From: Candidatus Bathyarchaeota archaeon
GTDB taxonomy: Archaea; Thermoproteota; Bathyarchaeia; Bathyarchaeales; Bathyarchaeaceae
Assembly (NCBI GenBank): GCA_023136395.1
Contig: JAGLRI010000008.1
Coordinates: 1-16,616, forward strand
Direction: 5' to 3'
Length of the DNA stretch: 16,616 bases
Under the pieces are notes generated by a model that saw only the letters and a list, made by a program, of their open reading frames with translations, was not told the DNA's origin and did no database searches. The translations under genes were made by a program, and so were the position numbers. Below are positions 14,686 to 16,616 of this stretch, in pieces. Position 1 is the first letter of the stretch. Every line of letters starts with the position of its first letter.

Positions 14686-15798
14686 ATGCCCAAAAAATAT
14701 AAGATAGTTACTCTGCTTGGTGATGGCGTTAGCCAGGAGGTTATTCCAGAAGCGGTTAAAGCGCTTAAGGCAGCTCAAGAGGTTGTGGGTGGATTTGAAC
14801 TGGATTTTGTCGAGTTTGAGTGTGGTTTTGAATATTACAAAAAAACTAAAGAGCCTTGGCCAACGGAAGCTTATCCAGCTTGTAAGGATTCTGATGCAAT
14901 TCTATTTGGTGCAACGGGTTTACCTGGGGTGGAAGGCCTCGAATCTATCGTTTATGTGCATAGGATTCTTAGGCGTAATCTAGATTTGTATGCTAATGTA
15001 AGACCTGTTAAATTAAGAGAAAACGTTAGATGCCCCTTAGTCGGGAAAAAACCTGGAGACATCAATTTTGTCATAGTACGGGAGAATACCGAAGATCTCT
15101 ACACTCCTATTAGAGGGGTCCTTAAACGGGCAGAAGTAGAGGAGGTAGCCATAGACGTAAAAATAGTTACAAGGAAGGGAGCAGAAAGAGTGATTAAATA
15201 CTCTTTTGAACTATGCAAGAAAAGGGGGAGAGGTGCTCCCATGGACGGAAAACTAAGGATAACTTGTGTTGATAAAAGCACCGTTCTATCAAGCTGTAAA
15301 CTTTTTAGGAAAGTCTTTAATGAAGTAGCGGACACCTATCCTGAAATTGAAAAGGATTACGCTCTTATAGATGCATGGACACAGTGGGTCATAAGGCGCC
15401 CTGAGTATTATAACGTTGTCGTTACAACGAACATGTTTGGAGACATTATCACCGATATGGTAGCTCCAATTCAAGGGGGATTAGGATTAACCCCGAGTGC
15501 AGAGGTTGGAGAAAAACATGGTATGTTTAGGCCTGTTCATGGTAGCGCTCCTAAATATTATGGCAAGAGTGTAGTAAATCCCATAGCAACCATTTTATCA
15601 GCTAAAATGTTAATGGATTGGTTAGCTACCAAGTACAGCGACAAATCCGCCAAAGAAGCTGGTACCCTAATCGAAAAAGCCGTGGATTTAACCTTAAAAG
15701 ATGGAAAGATAATAACCTTCGACCTCGGAGGCTCTTCAAAAACACATGAAGTTGGTGATGAAATAGCTAATAAAATTCGAATAATAAACAGTATTTAA
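14686..15798 (+). CDS. Isocitrate/isopropylmalate-family dehydrogenase with NADP-type fingerprint
   Basis: Beta-decarboxylating dehydrogenase of 370 residues. Visible: LLGDGVSQE (10-18), substrate segment HRILRRNLDLYANVRPVK (92-109), catalytic Tyr139 in RENTEDLY and Lys197 in VDKSTV (the usual Asn is Thr or Ser here), metal ligands Asp229, Asp253 and Asp257, and the cofactor loop HGSAPKYYGKSVVNP with Lys290-Tyr291. The Lys-Tyr pair matches the NADP-binding residues of E. coli isocitrate dehydrogenase, unlike the Asp of the LeuB in this window. The substrate loop lacks the Ser-x-Asn of that enzyme and its LRRNLDLYANVRP resembles Thermus homoisocitrate dehydrogenase. Isocitrate is the likelier substrate given the upstream synthase; homoisocitrate or another 3-substituted malate remains possible. 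Confidence 0.82.
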   Translation: MPKKYKIVTLLGDGVSQEVIPEAVKALKAAQEVVGGFELDFVEFECGFEYYKKTKEPWPTEAYPACKDSDAILFGATGLPGVEGLESIVYVHRILRRNLDLYANVRPVKLRENVRCPLVGKKPGDINFVIVRENTEDLYTPIRGVLKRAEVEEVAIDVKIVTRKGAERVIKYSFELCKKRGRGAPMDGKLRITCVDKSTVLSSCKLFRKVFNEVADTYPEIEKDYALIDAWTQWVIRRPEYYNVVVTTNMFGDIITDMVAPIQGGLGLTPSAEVGEKHGMFRPVHGSAPKYYGKSVVNPIATILSAKMLMDWLATKYSDKSAKEAGTLIEKAVDLTLKDGKIITFDLGGSSKTHEVGDEIANKIRIINSI

Positions 15799-15839
15799 CT
15801 TTGTTTGATTCCTTCAATGGTAAAACCGTCTATGTTCTG

Positions 15840-15877
15840 GGAAAAACATCTTTAAATACAAATTAGGAATTTATATC
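15840..15877 (+). promoter_or_regulatory. Promoter region of pheA
   Basis: GGGAAAAACATCTTTAAATA gives a BRE and the TATA box TTTAAATA (15851-15858), with initiation expected near 15880, so the message would include GGTGAT (15888-15893) just before the ATG. A second TATA-like string TTTATATC (15870-15877) would give an almost leaderless transcript. Confidence 0.5.
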
Positions 15878-15896
15878 AAAAACCTATGGTGATATA

Positions 15897-16616
15897 ATGA
15901 ACATTTCTTTCCAAGGTGAAAGAGGAGCGTATAGTGAAAGCGCGGTTTACTCATTTTTTGGCTTTTCTGCTCAAGTGACACCTTGTAGGAACTTGTCCGA
16001 TGTTTTTGAAAGCGTTAAGAAAGAGGAAACTCCGTATGGAGTAGTTCCCATAGAGAACTCGATAGAGGGTAGTGTTAATCAAACCTATGATTTGTTTTTA
16101 AAATATGATTTGAAAGTATGTGGTGAAACAGTGCTGAAGATTAACCATTGTCTGATAACCAATCCAAAAACGGAATTAGATTCAATCAAGGTGATTTACT
16201 CCCACCCTCAAGCCTTAGCTCAATGCAGGAATTTCCTCGAACATTTAGGCTGTGACCTAATTCCAACATATGATACTGCTGGTAGTGTAAAAATGATAAC
16301 TGAAAAAAAATTAATTAATGCCGGCGCGGTCGCTAGCGAAAGAGCTGCAGAAATTTATGGGATGAAAGTTCTAGTTAAAGGAATAGAGGATAATCCAAAT
16401 AATTATACTAGATTCTTTGTTTTGTCAAAGCGTGATTCACCGCCTTCAGGTCAAGACAAAACTTCTATAATCTTTTCGATAAAACATGTTCCAGGAGCAC
16501 TATATCACGTCCTGGAAGAATTTGTTACAGCAGGCATAAATCTTACAAAAATTGAGTCTAGACCAACCAAGCAAAAGCCGTGGGAATACAACTTCTATTT
16601 AGATTTTGAGGGTCAT
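15897..16616 (+). CDS. pheA: Prephenate dehydratase, N-terminal 240 residues (truncated by window end)
   Basis: Converts prephenate to phenylpyruvate, the committed step to phenylalanine. The gene is open to the last base, giving 240 residues of an expected 270-280. The catalytic periplasmic-binding-protein-like domain shows FQGERGAYSE (5-14), VPIENSIEGSV near 49-59, and NNYTRFFVL with the conserved Thr-Arg-Phe of the active site. The C-terminal ACT domain follows with PGALYHVLEEF and KIESRPT; the GAL and ESRP motifs are the phenylalanine-binding site, so feedback inhibition is likely. No chorismate mutase or dehydrogenase domain is fused at the N terminus. The ATG at 15897 has the archaeal ribosome site GGTGAT directly before it. 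Confidence 0.95.
   Translation, partial: MNISFQGERGAYSESAVYSFFGFSAQVTPCRNLSDVFESVKKEETPYGVVPIENSIEGSVNQTYDLFLKYDLKVCGETVLKINHCLITNPKTELDSIKVIYSHPQALAQCRNFLEHLGCDLIPTYDTAGSVKMITEKKLINAGAVASERAAEIYGMKVLVKGIEDNPNNYTRFFVLSKRDSPPSGQDKTSIIFSIKHVPGALYHVLEEFVTAGINLTKIESRPTKQKPWEYNFYLDFEGH

Overview
The window looks like chromosomal DNA of an archaeon. The first bases encode the end of a TATA-binding protein. Promoters are archaeal in form: a purine-rich BRE followed by a TATA box about 25 bases upstream of starts that are often nearly leaderless. The enzymes resemble methanogen and Thermoproteota/Bathyarchaeia versions: stand-alone ACT regulator beside homoserine dehydrogenase, CimA-type synthase, separate LeuC/LeuD, Lrp/AsnC regulator. 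The DNA is AT-rich. An uncultivated Bathyarchaeia-like lineage is my best guess, but assignment below Archaea is not secure. No mobile element, CRISPR array, rRNA or tRNA was seen.

Layout: (1) 1-128, tail of tbp on +. (2) 327-1799 on -, a two-gene unit: ACT-domain regulator (COG2061-like) then homoserine dehydrogenase. (3) 2062-3750 on -, ilvD, divergent from cimA (3808-5370, +) across 57 bases that hold one TATA element usable in both directions. (4) 5724-12388 on +, ilvB-ilvN-leuC-leuD-leuB-leuA; ilvB is preceded by a 353-base leader holding a short ORF rich in Leu/Val/Ile codons. (5) 12589-13029 on -, an Lrp/AsnC regulator convergent with leuA. (6) 13274-15798 on +, a LeuA/homocitrate-synthase-superfamily enzyme without the LeuA regulatory domain, followed by a beta-decarboxylating dehydrogenase with an NADP-type fingerprint; a 38-codon ORF with a Shine-Dalgarno sequence overlaps the synthase start. 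(7) 15897-16616 on +, prephenate dehydratase, cut by the window end.

Function: this is an amino-acid biosynthesis island. IlvB/IlvN make acetohydroxyacids and IlvD makes the branched 2-oxoacids. LeuA, LeuCD and LeuB extend 2-oxoisovalerate to the leucine precursor. CimA with the same LeuCD and LeuB can make 2-oxobutyrate from pyruvate, giving isoleucine without threonine deaminase. The ketol-acid reductoisomerase ilvC is missing from the window. Hom serves the threonine/methionine branch and PheA the phenylalanine branch. The synthase/dehydrogenase pair in (6) most plausibly supplies 2-oxoglutarate (a Re-type citrate synthase plus NADP-isocitrate dehydrogenase) or a homocitrate-type product. 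That substrate question is the most interesting open point, together with the two short leader ORFs and the shared ilvD/cimA promoter.
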